The notes beneath the pieces were generated by a model. The model saw only the letters and a program-made list of their open reading frames with translations. It searched no databases and was not told the DNA's origin. From Podocnemis expansa (Eukaryota > Chordata > Testudines > Podocnemididae), in assembly GCA_007922195.1 (NCBI GenBank), contig ML681996.1, positions 15,191,990 to 15,255,989 of the forward strand: a stretch of 64,000 nt of DNA, written 5' to 3'. Shown piece after piece: positions 24,255 through 34,434 of this stretch. The translations under genes and the position numbers were made by a program. Positions within the stretch are counted from its first letter, which is position 1. Every line of letters begins with the position of its first letter.

Positions 24255-25105
24255 GATAGTGACATGGCTGAATAGAAGGTGGAACAGAGCACTTAGCATA
24301 CGGATTAACATGTTTTAATGTTAATTAAACATTCACGGTGCAGTGGGCATTTAACAGCTCTGCAGTCATAATACACAGGAGGATAGTGGGTTATAGACTG
24401 TTGTTATGAGCCATAGAGCCAGTGTCCTTTTAAAAATCATGCACATAATAGATTTTTCTTGCACTAGCATTTGTTAGCTTTGCTTTTGATGTAATGATTT
24501 AAGTTTGTTTTTAGCAGTCATTTTTTGACTTGTGCTAAGTGCATGTTTTTATATTAATTTCTTATCCTAGATTCAAAACCAGCCAGCCTTGTTGGATGGT
24601 AACTTTAATCTTTTATGGTTCTTTACATGTACACAAACAGAAGATTTTGTCAGTAAAACTTAACTAGAACCCAAACTAAGCTGTGGTATTGTTTTGACAA
24701 AACATGCAGTTTATTTTTAGATTGTTAACCTTCAAGAGTCACCTTGTCAATCACATTGAAATGCATTAAGTTAAACATTCTTAATTGTAATATCTTCTCA
24801 GTCTTGGGGATGGTCTTTCTGGGTTGGGGACAGGCAGAAATGGGAAGACTTGTACATTGGTATTTTGGACCGTATTAGTCCTGGTTTGTGGGGAGAGAAT
24901 TTTAGTATCCTTGGACTGTCAATCCAGTACCTTCCAGAAGTCTTAGATATTCTCCTGCACACACATGCATTTCTCAGGTTAGCACTGCCTTCTAATAGTT
25001 TTGTAATCATCATGCTGCTTTTGGGGGGGCAGAAGTTTCCCATTTGAGAATTAAAATGTTATCTAGCCTTTATTCAGAGGTTCTTAGAAACTAGAGGTAG
25101 GAAAG
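24255..25105. other. Intergenic, no feature seen
   Basis: AT-rich and without splice-supported ORFs. Confidence 0.4.
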
Positions 25106-25113
25106 ATCTAATC

Positions 25114-25914
25114 CAGAGGTTGGCAACCCAAAAGATAAGAAGAGCCATTTAAAAAAAATTCCTTCACTATTCAAGTGTTCTGAGAGCTGCAATGGGCGCA
25201 GCCTTGTGGTGGGGGGAGCTGGGCCGTGGCCCCTGCTGCAAGGTCCTCTGGTGGGAAGGGAGACTCCAGCAGGGCCATCCTTAAGGGGGAGCAAGACAGA
25301 TGATTGCCCCCAGCCATGCAGTTCCCTGGGCCCCGCACTGTGCTGCCCTGTACCACTGGCTCCCATGGCCACACTGCCCAGCCCGTTCCCCACTGCCTTC
25401 GGCACGGATCCAAAGGCAGCAAGGAAGGGGGAGCAGTAGCACAGAACCAGCCTCTTTTCTGGACTGGATCTTCCCCACACCCAGGAAGGGGAACAGCCAG
25501 CTCTGTGGGTTTTGCTCTCCCACCCCTCCCCTGAGTCGGCTGTTCTGTCCCGGGGGTGGGAAGGGCTGGCCCAGAGGTGGGGCAGGAGAGGAGGGCCTAG
25601 TCCCTGGGCTGGCCCGCTCTGCCCCTGGTTCTGGGAAGAGGTGGGAGTGCAGGGCTGGCCCACACCCCCAGCGCGGGGTTGGGGGTACGGGGCCCCACAC
25701 AAGGCAATTGGCACCAGGCCCTGAAACCCACTGGGGATGGCCCTGGAGCCCGGAACCAGGAGCGGGTCCTCCATAGGGTCTGCTAAGTGGCCAGGGAAAG
25801 CCCAGAGCCTTGTGCAAGCCACCTGCAGCGTTCCCTGGTGACAAGGGCCCAAAGCTACGAGGGGGCAGCCAAAGAGCCGCATGCAGCTCCGGAGCCGCTG
25901 GTTGCAGACCACTG
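25114..25914. mobile_element. 801-bp hAT-like element (outer)
   Basis: The ends CAGAGGTTGGCAACCC and GGTTGCAGACCACTG are inverted to each other, with TSD 7/8: ATCTAATC (25106-25113) and ACCTAATC (25915-25922). The same end type occurs at 36929-37427. The element is GC-rich and its large ORFs on both strands are compositional. Confidence 0.65.
25270..25745. mobile_element. 476-bp element nested in the 25.1-kb hAT
   Basis: Perfect 11-bp terminal inverted repeat: CAGGGCCATCC at 25270-25280 and GGATGGCCCTG at 25735-25745. The flanking 8-mers GACTCCAG and GAGCCCGG agree at five positions. If real, the outer element was only about 325 bp before this insertion. Confidence 0.5.
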
Positions 25915-25922
25915 ACCTAATC

Positions 25923-26599
25923 ATATCTAAGTTAACAACAATAGTCCATCCTCATGCCAATTCAGGAGTGCTTCCTACAGTATATCTTTTAGTGCTTTGA
26001 ATGCATTTAATTGTATAGGTTTTTCCAGGTGCTTACTAATATTTTCCTTTCTTAATTTCATCCCTTTTGTCACTCTAAATTTCCTCTTCCTTTTTATAGG
26101 TTGCACTTCTCCAACATCTTTGTAACTATCATGCTCTCTCCTTGTCCCCTTTTGGAGGTGGTATGTTTGCTTGGTTTTTGATTTCATGATTCAGAGATCT
26201 GAGTGAATTTAAGGAAGTGACGTTGTGAAATGCTACTGCACTGTGGTATGCAGTTCTTGCAAAATTTACCATCTCTTTGGATCCTTAATAATTATAAATA
26301 AAACTGAACCTGACATAGATTATTGCCATACCTCACAGTACTTCTTCAATTTTCCTTATTGCGGTTGACAGTGACCCTTTATTCCACAAGCAGGCTTCAC
26401 ATCAGGAAGCAAAAAAACTGCAGCAAAAAATTCTGAACATAACAGCAATAAATGTCACATGAAGGCTTTGGTGTAATTTGTTTGCTCACTTTCAGATTTT
26501 CTCTGATATTTGCTTTGCTGTAGAATATTGATTTTCATAAGTACTGAGCTTCAGGCTTGAAGCTCTATTTAACTTCAGCAGGAAATTTCGGTTCCATAA
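25923..26599. other. Intergenic; possible old CR1-like segment
   Basis: 25.92-26.2 kb has the pyrimidine-rich 'ttccttttttataggttgcacttctccaac' style seen in reverse-oriented CR1 3' regions, but I cannot align it. The rest is unassigned. Confidence 0.3.
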
Positions 26600-26690
26600 A
26601 GAGGACCACTGTGATCCAATCAGACTTCTTGCATAATGCAGGCCATAGGACTTCTCCAAATTAATTTGTGTTTCAACTACAGCCTATCAG
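26600..26690 (-). mobile_element. Short CR1 3'-end fragment, antisense
   Basis: GATCCAATCAGACTTCTTGCATAATGCAGGCCATAGGACTTCTCC matches the phrase order of antisense CR1 3' ends (compare 40.69-40.73 kb: 'gacctcctgcataatgcagaccacagaa'). Confidence 0.6.
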
Positions 26691-28101
26691 AGTGGATACA
26701 AATCTTACGATTTTTTTAAAAAAAGAATTTAAAAACTGGATTTTTTTTTACTTAATCAGATTTTTTAGATTGAAAATAGATACATTATTCTTTTAGCAAA
26801 ACTATATAATAAAATTTGAAATGGTATCTTATATTAAGGTCTAAATTTACTATAGTATGTTAAAATATTTCTAAATTCAGTATAAAAAATTAAGCAGTAC
26901 ATGTTTGCTGCTGATGTTTTAGAGAACCAAACTACTGAACTGGTGGTAGTTGCTCGCTAAGCACTTAAAACTAAAGTTTGCTGAAGTGCTAAAACAGCTT
27001 TTGACATTAATAATCTCTTCTGCAGGTGTATTTTCTTCTTCCTTTCACTGTGTTCAGCTAGTACCATTCAATAACTAGCTCACTCAAAGCTGAGAAACTG
27101 ACTGGCAGTTCCAAGGGGGTAGCCGTGTTAGTTCAGTTCTAGTTCTGTACTCCTCGCTTGTTTGACTGGAAGTTTAAATAGCAGGAACATTTGTTTTTTC
27201 TTATGAATCTATGGAAAATAACATAAAATAAAATAAAATTAGAGCTGTCCAGGAAATGGAAATGCTTTCCTGAGTAAAAATTGTGTATGTTTGTATTTTA
27301 AACTGAAAAAAAAAATGGCATTTTTCAAAAGAGAGGATTTCCACTAAATTCTGTTTTGGAAGAACAAACATGGAATGTTTTGGTGGACCAGCTGCTTGCT
27401 TAAAAAAGTAATGTACATTTCAATTTTTTTCCACTGTCAGAAAGAGTCAGGCTCTGCCAGGCAGACAGTTAGGGAGATGTTTTTGATTTTCCTAAGGGAA
27501 AAATAAAAATTTCCTATGAATACTGCAAATTTACAGAGGGCATGTTAAATTCCTGACCAGGTGTAATAAATGTGAGAGGATGATCTTCTAGTTCTACAAT
27601 CTTGAAGGACACAGTAACCAAAACCAGCCAGTGCAAATCACTAATTACAGGCAATACTTCCTTTGTTTAATAAATCCAATAGTTTTAAATGCAAAACGTG
27701 TTTTGATAAACTTACTTTTTCCCTTTATATCCTGCACATTTAACATAATTAATAAAAACAATTAAAGTGTAAGGTAGGCTTAGGAGCTGTGCGTAGCAAC
27801 TTCTGAGCAACTTCTAATCTGCATGGGTCCTGTATTAGCAAGAACACAAAGAGCACAATTAGCATACTGGGTGCAGGGCATAGTGGGTAATGGTATTTTG
27901 GGTTAATCTGATCACAAATCTGTCAATATCTGTAATTCTACTGAGGAGAAATACAAAATACTGTCGTTTTGTGAATTGCTACTCTGTTTCAAATCTGTCT
28001 GGGTTAGTTAAAGGGTAAAAACTACCCATAGTTAAAAAGAGATTTGTAGGAAGGGTGGCTTCATGTTTCAGCCTGAAAGGAGTTGAAGACAGGGGTAGGG
28101 G
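26691..28101. other. AT-rich intergenic; possible 'gatttaaat' element end
   Basis: 26.69-26.78 kb begins AGAGTGGATACAAATCTTACGATTTTTTT, which resembles the reverse complement of the stretch ending GCAATCCACCCTG at 33242. The two may be ends of copies of one TIR family. The rest holds no recognisable feature except the PLE fragment at 27106. Confidence 0.3.
27106..27162 (-). mobile_element. PLE tail fragment, long end only
   Basis: CAGTTCCAAGGGGGTAGCCG...CTCCTCGCTTGTT, flanked by the 7-bp repeat TGACTGG (27099-27105 and 27163-27169). Only the outer end of the long arm is present. Confidence 0.7.
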
Positions 28102-28751
28102 TTTGAGGCCACTGCTCTCTCTAAGGTGCGTGGCAGTGTGGCCGCGCACTTGAAAAAATCCTGCCATGCAGGATTTTCCTGCTGCTGTGCATGGGGCAGT
28201 TCAGGGTGGCGGTGTGGCCGAGGTTGGGGCCAGGCAGTGCTGGGCTGGGCCTGTACCGCAGCCGGGGAACAACCAGGAGCTGGAGGCAGCAGGCCCCGGG
28301 TCCTGCAGCAAGGCTGAGAATCAGCAGGGGGCGCCTGGGCTGGGCTGAGGATCGCACCAGAACACAGCACTCCGGCGTGTCTCCCCTAGGCCAGAGGAAG
28401 GGAGGGTCTGTGGGCTGGGGCCAGCCCTGCCACTCCTCCCTCCACTCTCCTCCCCTCCTTGGAGCCTGTGGAGGCTCTGCCCCTTCCAGCCGGGGCCTGG
28501 CCGTTCGCACGGCCAGCCCCAGCCTCCAGCCCAGGCTCCTCCTTGTTGGCCAGCACCGTGGTCTCCTGCCCCCTGCCCAGCTCTATGGCCAGTGGTCAGG
28601 CAGCTGGTGGGGATGCAGGGGGCAGGGAGGGTGTGTGGGGAGGGGGGAAGAAGGGGTTGGGATGGGCTGGGGAGGCCTGGGGGGCCTGAAGAGGGTGGGG
28701 GGTTAGCAGGGCTGGAATGGGGGGCAGGGAGCTTAGGGAGCCGGGATTGTG

Positions 28752-30762
28752 TAGGGTTACCAGACATCCTGCAAAAGGAGGATGTCCTCCTTTTTGCCCT
28801 GCTGCCCTCCAGGCATTTGGGATAAAGTGCAATTGTCAGGGTTTTTGCCGGACGTGTGGGGCAGCTCTGCAGCCTGCAGCTCCAGAACATGCACTTCTGT
28901 CGTTCAGCCCAGCAGCTGCAGCGCCTGGTGGGGTTGGGAATTTGCAGAGGATCCCTTGCTGGGCTACTGTGTGTGTATTGGCAATGAAGAGGGCTGGCCA
29001 GGGGCAGGGTTGGCTGCAGCGAGGGAAGTGGTTTGGGTCTACCTTGTTGCATCTGCTGCTCACCGCTTCTTTCTGGTCCGCAGCTCAGGTCTGCTCCCCT
29101 CTCCTCCTGCCTCCATTTTGGGGAAGGCTTGTTCTTATTTTTCAGAGATGCTGGGGCTTTTCTTCATCTTGATGGCGTCTCTCACAGAGACAACCTGTGG
29201 TCCCTGCTTCACTTTCAGCTTTGCTGCCCTGCTTGGCTTACAGTTTCTGGGGAGGTTTCTTTCTCTAATGGCTCAGTTAAGCCAGATCTTTATTCCTTCT
29301 AATGGGCATTGCCTTTTTGCAACAAATCTTTTGCTTACAGGTCAAGGAAAGTTTACTTTGGGTTGTGAGGATGTTTGAGTGCATTTTTCCTTTTCTCACT
29401 GTGATTTTTCAGTTTGCTTCTCCTTTCTAAGATGAGATTAGTCTGCTATAGATGTAGCCTTAAATTTTATTAAAGATTCACCAAAGTGCAAGTATTATAC
29501 ATTCTAAAGTAGCTGCTGGGCTGGGCCTGATCCTATAGTTTAAATGAAGTCAGTGGAAAATTTCATTGAGCAAGGATTGCAATATTTGTCCCTTTGTTAG
29601 TAGTTTATCAAATCACAGAAAACAAACTGCTTGGTTTTGCCTTTTGTATATATATTCTATGCTTATTTTTATTTTAGGGTGAGTTTCTTTTGGTATATTT
29701 CAGAAAAAACTAATCATTGCACCTGAGAATAGGTGCTGTCATCTTGGGTGGAGCATTCGATAGTCAAAAACATCTAATCCCCCCTCCCCCCAATTTGATG
29801 TGTGTTTCACATAAATAAGCACTTGGAAAATGTCAATGCTCATAAAATAGATATATATCCATCTGTGGTTTATAGCAGACATAGTAGGATGTGATGTCTA
29901 GAAACTTGCATTTTAGGTAAAAGTTTATGTTTCAAGCAGGTCTGCACATAAAAACCAGCAGCTCTCACTTCTGATTGCTCCTTTCCTGTGTGTGTAAAAC
30001 TTAAACAGCTTCTTTGTGGGTTTTTTTTTTTAAATACTGCACAGTGAGGTTCAAAACTGAAGCTAGACAGGGATTTTCCTACAACCCCCCACCCTGCCAA
30101 TTGTCAGGTAGTAACAGTTATACCAAATTAGTGAGCACCCCCTACACCCTCTGCACTCCCCCCTTCAATTTCAAGTGTTGGGGAGAATCCTGCTAACAGA
30201 GATTACTTTTCCTTTAGAAGCCAACCCTCAAATTCTGCTAGTCTTCATGTAGTCAAGGGCCAGCCCCTCCGTGTGTCAAACAATGGGAGTGAGTTCTGTG
30301 AAGGAACTTACTGTGTTAAAACTGCTTTTAATCTTGTTCATAATTGCTACATTAAATTTATTGGAGGTTTGCTTCTATTTGCAACTCATGATGTAAAAAT
30401 ATCAATCTAGATAGGAGTTCTGCAGCATGATTCTCCTTGCACCTCGATATAAAGATTAAATACTTAATTTTGTAACTCCTTAAAGTGGCTGGCTTTAGGT
30501 TACTTTAATGTGAAGATGAAAAATACTTAAGCCATTCATTTGATATTCCTGAGCTGCTGTTCTTGCAATTCATCTCGCACTGTAACTAGGGGCTAGACAG
30601 ATTTCTCTGGAGTTGGGTGATCAATGGGGCAAGCATTTGGGGGGGGCAGTAGCTGGGTGGATGAAGGGACCTGGGCTCAGCCCTGGATATGTATGTGTCC
30701 TCCAATGTCCTTTTTGTACTTCCCTGTCCTCCTTTCCATGCTTTTGGTATCTGGTAACCCTA
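28752..30762. mobile_element. 2.0-kb hAT-like element nested in the 28.1-kb element
   Basis: It starts TAGGGTTACCAGACATCC and ends ATCTGGTAACCCTA, inverted to each other, with a 7/8 TSD: GGATTGTG (28744-28751) and GGATTGAG (30763-30770). Both ends share a subterminal TGTCCTCCTTT motif. The interior 29.3-30.55 kb looks different (AT-rich) and could be a further insertion without visible ends. Confidence 0.55.
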
Positions 30763-30998
30763 GGATTGAGGCAATTCTTCAGCTTTCTAAACAAGAGATA
30801 TGGCAAAGAGTAAGTGCCATTCTTACCCTTAAGTATGAAAATCCTCACGTGGGAAACAGCAAGTGCATGGTGTGGATTTTACTTAAATGGAGTAACTGAC
30901 CAGTGAGAATGTTTGAGCATGCTAATAACCCTGTGCCTTCAAAGAACCTGGAACATGTTTTCTCCAGAATCCTGTAAATTACAACAATTCGTAAGAAA

Positions 30999-31095
30999 AC
31001 AAACAAGGAGTCTTGTAGTGCTTAAAGACTAACAAATATATTGATTGCATGAGCTTTCATGGGAGAAAACCCCATTTCATCAGATGCTTTGAAGA
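30999..31095 (-). mobile_element. Solo PLE tail, minus orientation
   Basis: ACAAACAAGGAGTCTTGTAG...GTTTGAAG-type end with hairpin GGGAGAAAACCCC and TCATCAGATGC, so the reverse strand keeps CTGATGA. The flanks ACAATTCGTAAGAAA and ACAATTCATAGAAA form a TSD with one indel and one substitution. Confidence 0.8.
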
Positions 31096-31533
31096 ACAAT
31101 TCATAGAAATCTTAGAGATGTAATGGAGATAACAGATAAGTACTTGTTTTAAATATAGTAACAGCCAAAAGACTGAGAATCAAAGGCAGCCATGAGATTA
31201 TTCTCTTCATTATGCACCCTAATCTGTCCGTCAGAAGAAACCATAATGCATTGAAGTGATATTGTATTTTGATAGAGATTTTCTCTTAAGTTGAAATGTA
31301 GCCCCAAAATGACGGGGCAGGTAAAGATACAAGGGACTGAAAATAGGCTTTTAAGAAATACTGTAGCCTTATCTTAAAGCAGCTAGAAGCCCATTGTTTT
31401 GATTTCAGCTGTGTTTAGCACCCTTCTTGTAGCAACATTTTCCTGAAAAGAGATGTCTGGAATCTTTTTGACTTTTAAAATTTCAATAAAATTTACCCCT
31501 CTGGGACCATCAAGACATCTTAAATGCTGCCAG

Positions 31534-31657
31534 TTTCCACAGGGGTAGCTGTGTTAGTCTAGTCCAGGAAAAAACACAACAAAACAAGGGGTCTCCCACG
31601 AAAGCTCATGCAAAAAATAAATCTGTTATTCTTTAAGTGCCACATGACTCCTTGTGT
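31534..31657. mobile_element. PLE tail foldback, 124 bp, with 17-bp TSD
   Basis: Long left arm (TTTCCACAGGGGTAGCTGTGTTAGTCTAG...AACAAGGGGTC) joined to a short right arm (TCCCACGAAAGCTCATG...CACATGACTCCTTGTGT). TSD 16/17: 31517-31533 and 31658-31674 (ATCTTAAATGCTG[C/T]CAG). The junction has lost the left part of the hairpin and the CTGATGA box. Confidence 0.9.
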
Positions 31658-32036
31658 ATCTTAAATGCTGTCAGTGATAATTAGCTGGCTTCCCTGTGAA
31701 CTGTAATTCTGCAAGTAGAACACAGGAGATGAGAGTATTAGGCAGAATTGTGACACCTAGGATCCGGATAGAATATAACTTTCATCTTGGGTTGTTTGAA
31801 AGCCATGGATTAGTTTCTTTTGATTGTATAGCAATTTGGGTAAATGTTAAATAACTTGGGTGTTTTTATTAATAAAAAACAAATTTAAATAATTTTAAAT
31901 TTTTCATTGGTCTAGATTTTTCAATAATTTTTGTTGCACAAGTTGGCATATAAATTTTATTCAGAAAAAGTTTTGCACATGGGTTGAAAATTTTGCACAC
32001 AAGCCACCAAACCTTAGAGGAAACATTGTCTGAGGC

Positions 32037-32884
32037 TCTCTCTGCCTCACCTCCTATTGCCTCTCCTGTCTAATGATAGAGCTGGCTAGGCTTCTTCTGA
32101 GGCCTTTGTTGTTTAAACAGAGGTAGCTGTTTGCAGCTACTTGAAGTTAAGAGCTGGAATATTAGAGAGAGAAGCAAACTCTCTCTGAGATAAAATTACT
32201 AGAGAGAGAGAGAACCCTCTTTCTGAGCTGAAATCACTGAAGAGAAGCAGCAGATGAAGGAGCCAGTGGACAGCGGCAAGCTGGGTGGCGTGACTGACAA
32301 GTGGGCGGAGCTGTCAGACAGTGGGCAGAGCCAGCAGATGGTGAGAGTGGCCAGCGGCGAGCTGGGCAGCATGAGTGACCAGTGGGCAGAGCAGGTGGAC
32401 AGAGGGCAGAGCCAGTGGACAGTGCTATTGGATGGAGTGAGTGTCCAGTAGATGGCACCGGTGGACAGCAGGCGTGAAAGACATTCCCTGTGTATCCTAG
32501 GGTTGGTTGGGAGTCTAGTTAGCACTGATTCTCCAGATCAGTGCCGATTTTGCCATTAAGTGTTGTATGTTCTGTTATGCAGTGTGGGTTGTTGGGAACC
32601 TTGCTCTGTTCTGATTTGCTTGATCAACGCTGATTTCTGTTATTTGGCCTTTTACACTCTGTTTTACTACTATTAAAAGTTCTGTTTACTACACTCAGAC
32701 TCATGCTTCCGAGTGGGGAAGCCTTACCCCTTTTGGGGTGCCCAGGGAACAGTGCAGGATTTCCCAGGAATATGGATGGGGGTTCGAGCCAGTTGGTGGT
32801 GGTACCTTATTGGGAAACCCCTAGGTATAGAACCCAGCCTTTGTTCTGCCAGCCTGCCCTGGCAAAAGGGTTACATAAGAGTGA
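32037..32884. repeat. LTR-like segment with degenerate tandem repeats (tentative)
   Basis: 32.26-32.47 kb is a degenerate tandem array of AGTGGGCAGAGC(C/T)(A/G)G and GGACAGN units. 32.55-32.88 kb resembles an LTR 3' part: ATTAAAAGTTCTGTTTACTACACTCAGACTC, then a G/C-rich part ending CAAAAGGGTTACA. No TG...CA ends with a TSD were found. The minus ORF 32199-32525 is derived from the tandem array. Confidence 0.3.
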
Positions 32885-33242
32885 GCAAAAGAACATTTTA
32901 AATTGAATTCCAATTTCCATCCAAGTTCAGATTGACACACACACAAAAATCATAATCTAGAAGATAAGAAACCCATCATTCACCATTTTCTAACATAACA
33001 CAAAAGTAAAATTAAGAATCTGAATAAAGGTATATAGAGATACCTACTTGCTTAAATAAATGTAATAGGTATTGTGTATCTTTTTCGCTAGAAAAAGTAG
33101 TACCAAGCAATAAGTATGCACCCTTCTTTAGGGAAATAACAAAAAGTAAGGGAAAAGGTTTGAATAAAGGTTCCCTGCTCCGTGATTTAAATTAAGATTA
33201 AAATCAGTGATTTAATCTCTTTGATTTAAAGCAATCCACCCT
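32885..33242. mobile_element. Possible right half of a 'gatttaaat' TIR element
   Basis: AT-rich block ending GATTTAATCTCTTTGATTTAAAGCAATCCACCCTG; the reverse complement begins CAGGGTGGATTG, a TIR-like start. The matching left end is not adjacent; a similar start occurs at 26.69 kb. Confidence 0.3.
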
Positions 33243-33379
33243 GCAATAGATGTTTAAAAAAAATTCTAAATTTTGGCTTAAAAATTGCCAGTGTTCAAGA
33301 ATCCATAAGTCTTGGTAACTTGGTCTAGTGGTTAGCTACTCTCACTGTTAAACATGCGTACCTTATTTCTGGTCTTAAT

Positions 33380-33870
33380 TTGTCTAGGTACAGCTTTGAA
33401 CCACTGGATCTTGTTATGCTTTGTCAGCTAGACTGCAGACTCCTCTATTATCAAAGTTTTGTTTCCAAATACCACCTACTTACAGACTGTGATCATGTGA
33501 TCCCATCACTTTCCCTTTGATAAGCTAAACAGATTGACCACCTTCTGTCTCACACTATTAGGCCTGTTTTCCAATTCTTTACTCATTCTAATGGCTCTTT
33601 TATGAACCCTAATTTTTGTAAAATCCTTCTTTTATTGTGGATGACATAACTGGGTATAGTATTCCTGTAGCAGTTGTAACAGTGCCACTGCCCAACTGTG
33701 ATTTAGTATTCTTCTAGTCATATATGCAAAAATTGCATTAGCTCTTTGGATTATTACAGTATTACAGTGGGAGCTTGTGTTTATCTGATTTTTTTTCTCC
33801 CACCTCGCCCCAAATCCCCATGTCTTCTTCAGAATCGTTGTCAAGGTAGAGTTTCTAGCCCTGTAATTAT
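33380..33870 (-). mobile_element. CR1 LINE 3' region, antisense
   Basis: The phrase order (GGATCTTGTTATGC, 'gactgtgatcatgtgatccc', 'agctaaacagattga', 'aatggctcttttatgaaccct', 'gtatagtattcctgtagcag', 'gcattagctctttgga', 'cagtgggagcttgtgtt') matches the antisense of sauropsid CR1 3' regions. It is diverged, so no reading frame is intact. Confidence 0.8.
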
Positions 33871-34278
33871 GACTGACTTGTTGATTCCTAGATGTCTGTA
33901 TTTACATTAGGTCAGACGAAAACACATGAAGTGTCTGTCTCCGTTAGTACACAAGTGAACAGAAGACTTTCTCACATTGATGGCTTTTGTTTCAATGGAA
34001 GGCTACAGATTTAGGATTCTGCTACATAACTTATCCCTCTGAATAGTGGGAACATAAATAGTATTTATGTTTACTTGCTTTTGTGCTCTTTATTGTGTAA
34101 CTGCTTCTGACGTGTTATAGGATTTATTTAATCACTATAAAGGGAATGGGGGGTGTCTTAAAAAGTGTGTGGTTTTGTGCTCACAGCCTATGTTCAAATT
34201 TTGAAGAAGGCTGCTTGCTTTCTCTGCTTCTCCAGGGTAGTGGATTTTATCCCTGGTAATGGCCTGAATAAGAGTAAA
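33871..34278. other. Intergenic, no feature seen
   Basis: Ordinary composition, no repeat or exon recognised. Confidence 0.4.
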
Positions 34279-34292
34279 ATGGATTGTTAAGT

Positions 34293-34420
34293 AAAACAAA
34301 CAAGGAGTCCTGTGGCACTTAAAGACTAACTTATTTATTTCTTGGTTAGTCTTTAAGTGCCACAGCACTCCTTGTTTGTTTGTTTTACTGAACTAGACTA
34401 ACCCAGCTACCCCTTTGGAT
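34293..34420. mobile_element. PLE tail foldback, 128 bp, with 14-bp TSD
   Basis: Short left arm (AAAACAAACAAGGAGTCC) and long right arm (CTCCTTGTTTGTTTGTTTTACTG...CAGCTACCCCTTTGGAT), with a very short centre (ACTTATTTATTTCTTGGTTAGT). TSD 13/14: ATGGATTGTTAAGT (34279-34292) and ATGGACTGTTAAGT (34421-34434). The whole hairpin/hammerhead-like part is deleted. Confidence 0.9.
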
Positions 34421-34434
34421 ATGGACTGTTAAGT

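Larger units (their letters stand above)
28110..32028. mobile_element. 3.9-kb hAT-like element, host of nested insertions
   Basis: The left end CACTGCTCTCTCTAAGGT and the right end ACCTTAGAGGAAACATTG are inverted (15 of 18 positions agree by eye). The flanks give a 7/8 TSD: TTTGAGGC (28102-28109) and TCTGAGGC (32029-32036). Inside lie the element at 28752-30762, a PLE tail at 30999-31095 and a PLE foldback at 31534-31657. The left 600 bp is very GC-rich. The large ORFs at 28121-29378 on both strands are compositional; no transposase signature was seen. Confidence 0.5.

Noticed and set aside
25091..25924. Minus-strand ORF of 277 codons
   Set aside because: It coincides almost exactly with the nested elements at 25114-25914; Pro/Gly-rich low-complexity translation on both strands.
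28321..29378. ORFs of 198 and 243 codons on opposite strands
   Set aside because: GC-rich part of the 28.1-kb hAT-like element; cysteine/tryptophan-rich without any transposase motif.
26691..33242. One 6.5-kb element from AGAGTGGAT to ATCCACCCTG
   Set aside because: The flanking 8-mers (CAGCCTAT and CAATAGAT) match at only four positions and the interior holds unrelated elements with their own TSDs.
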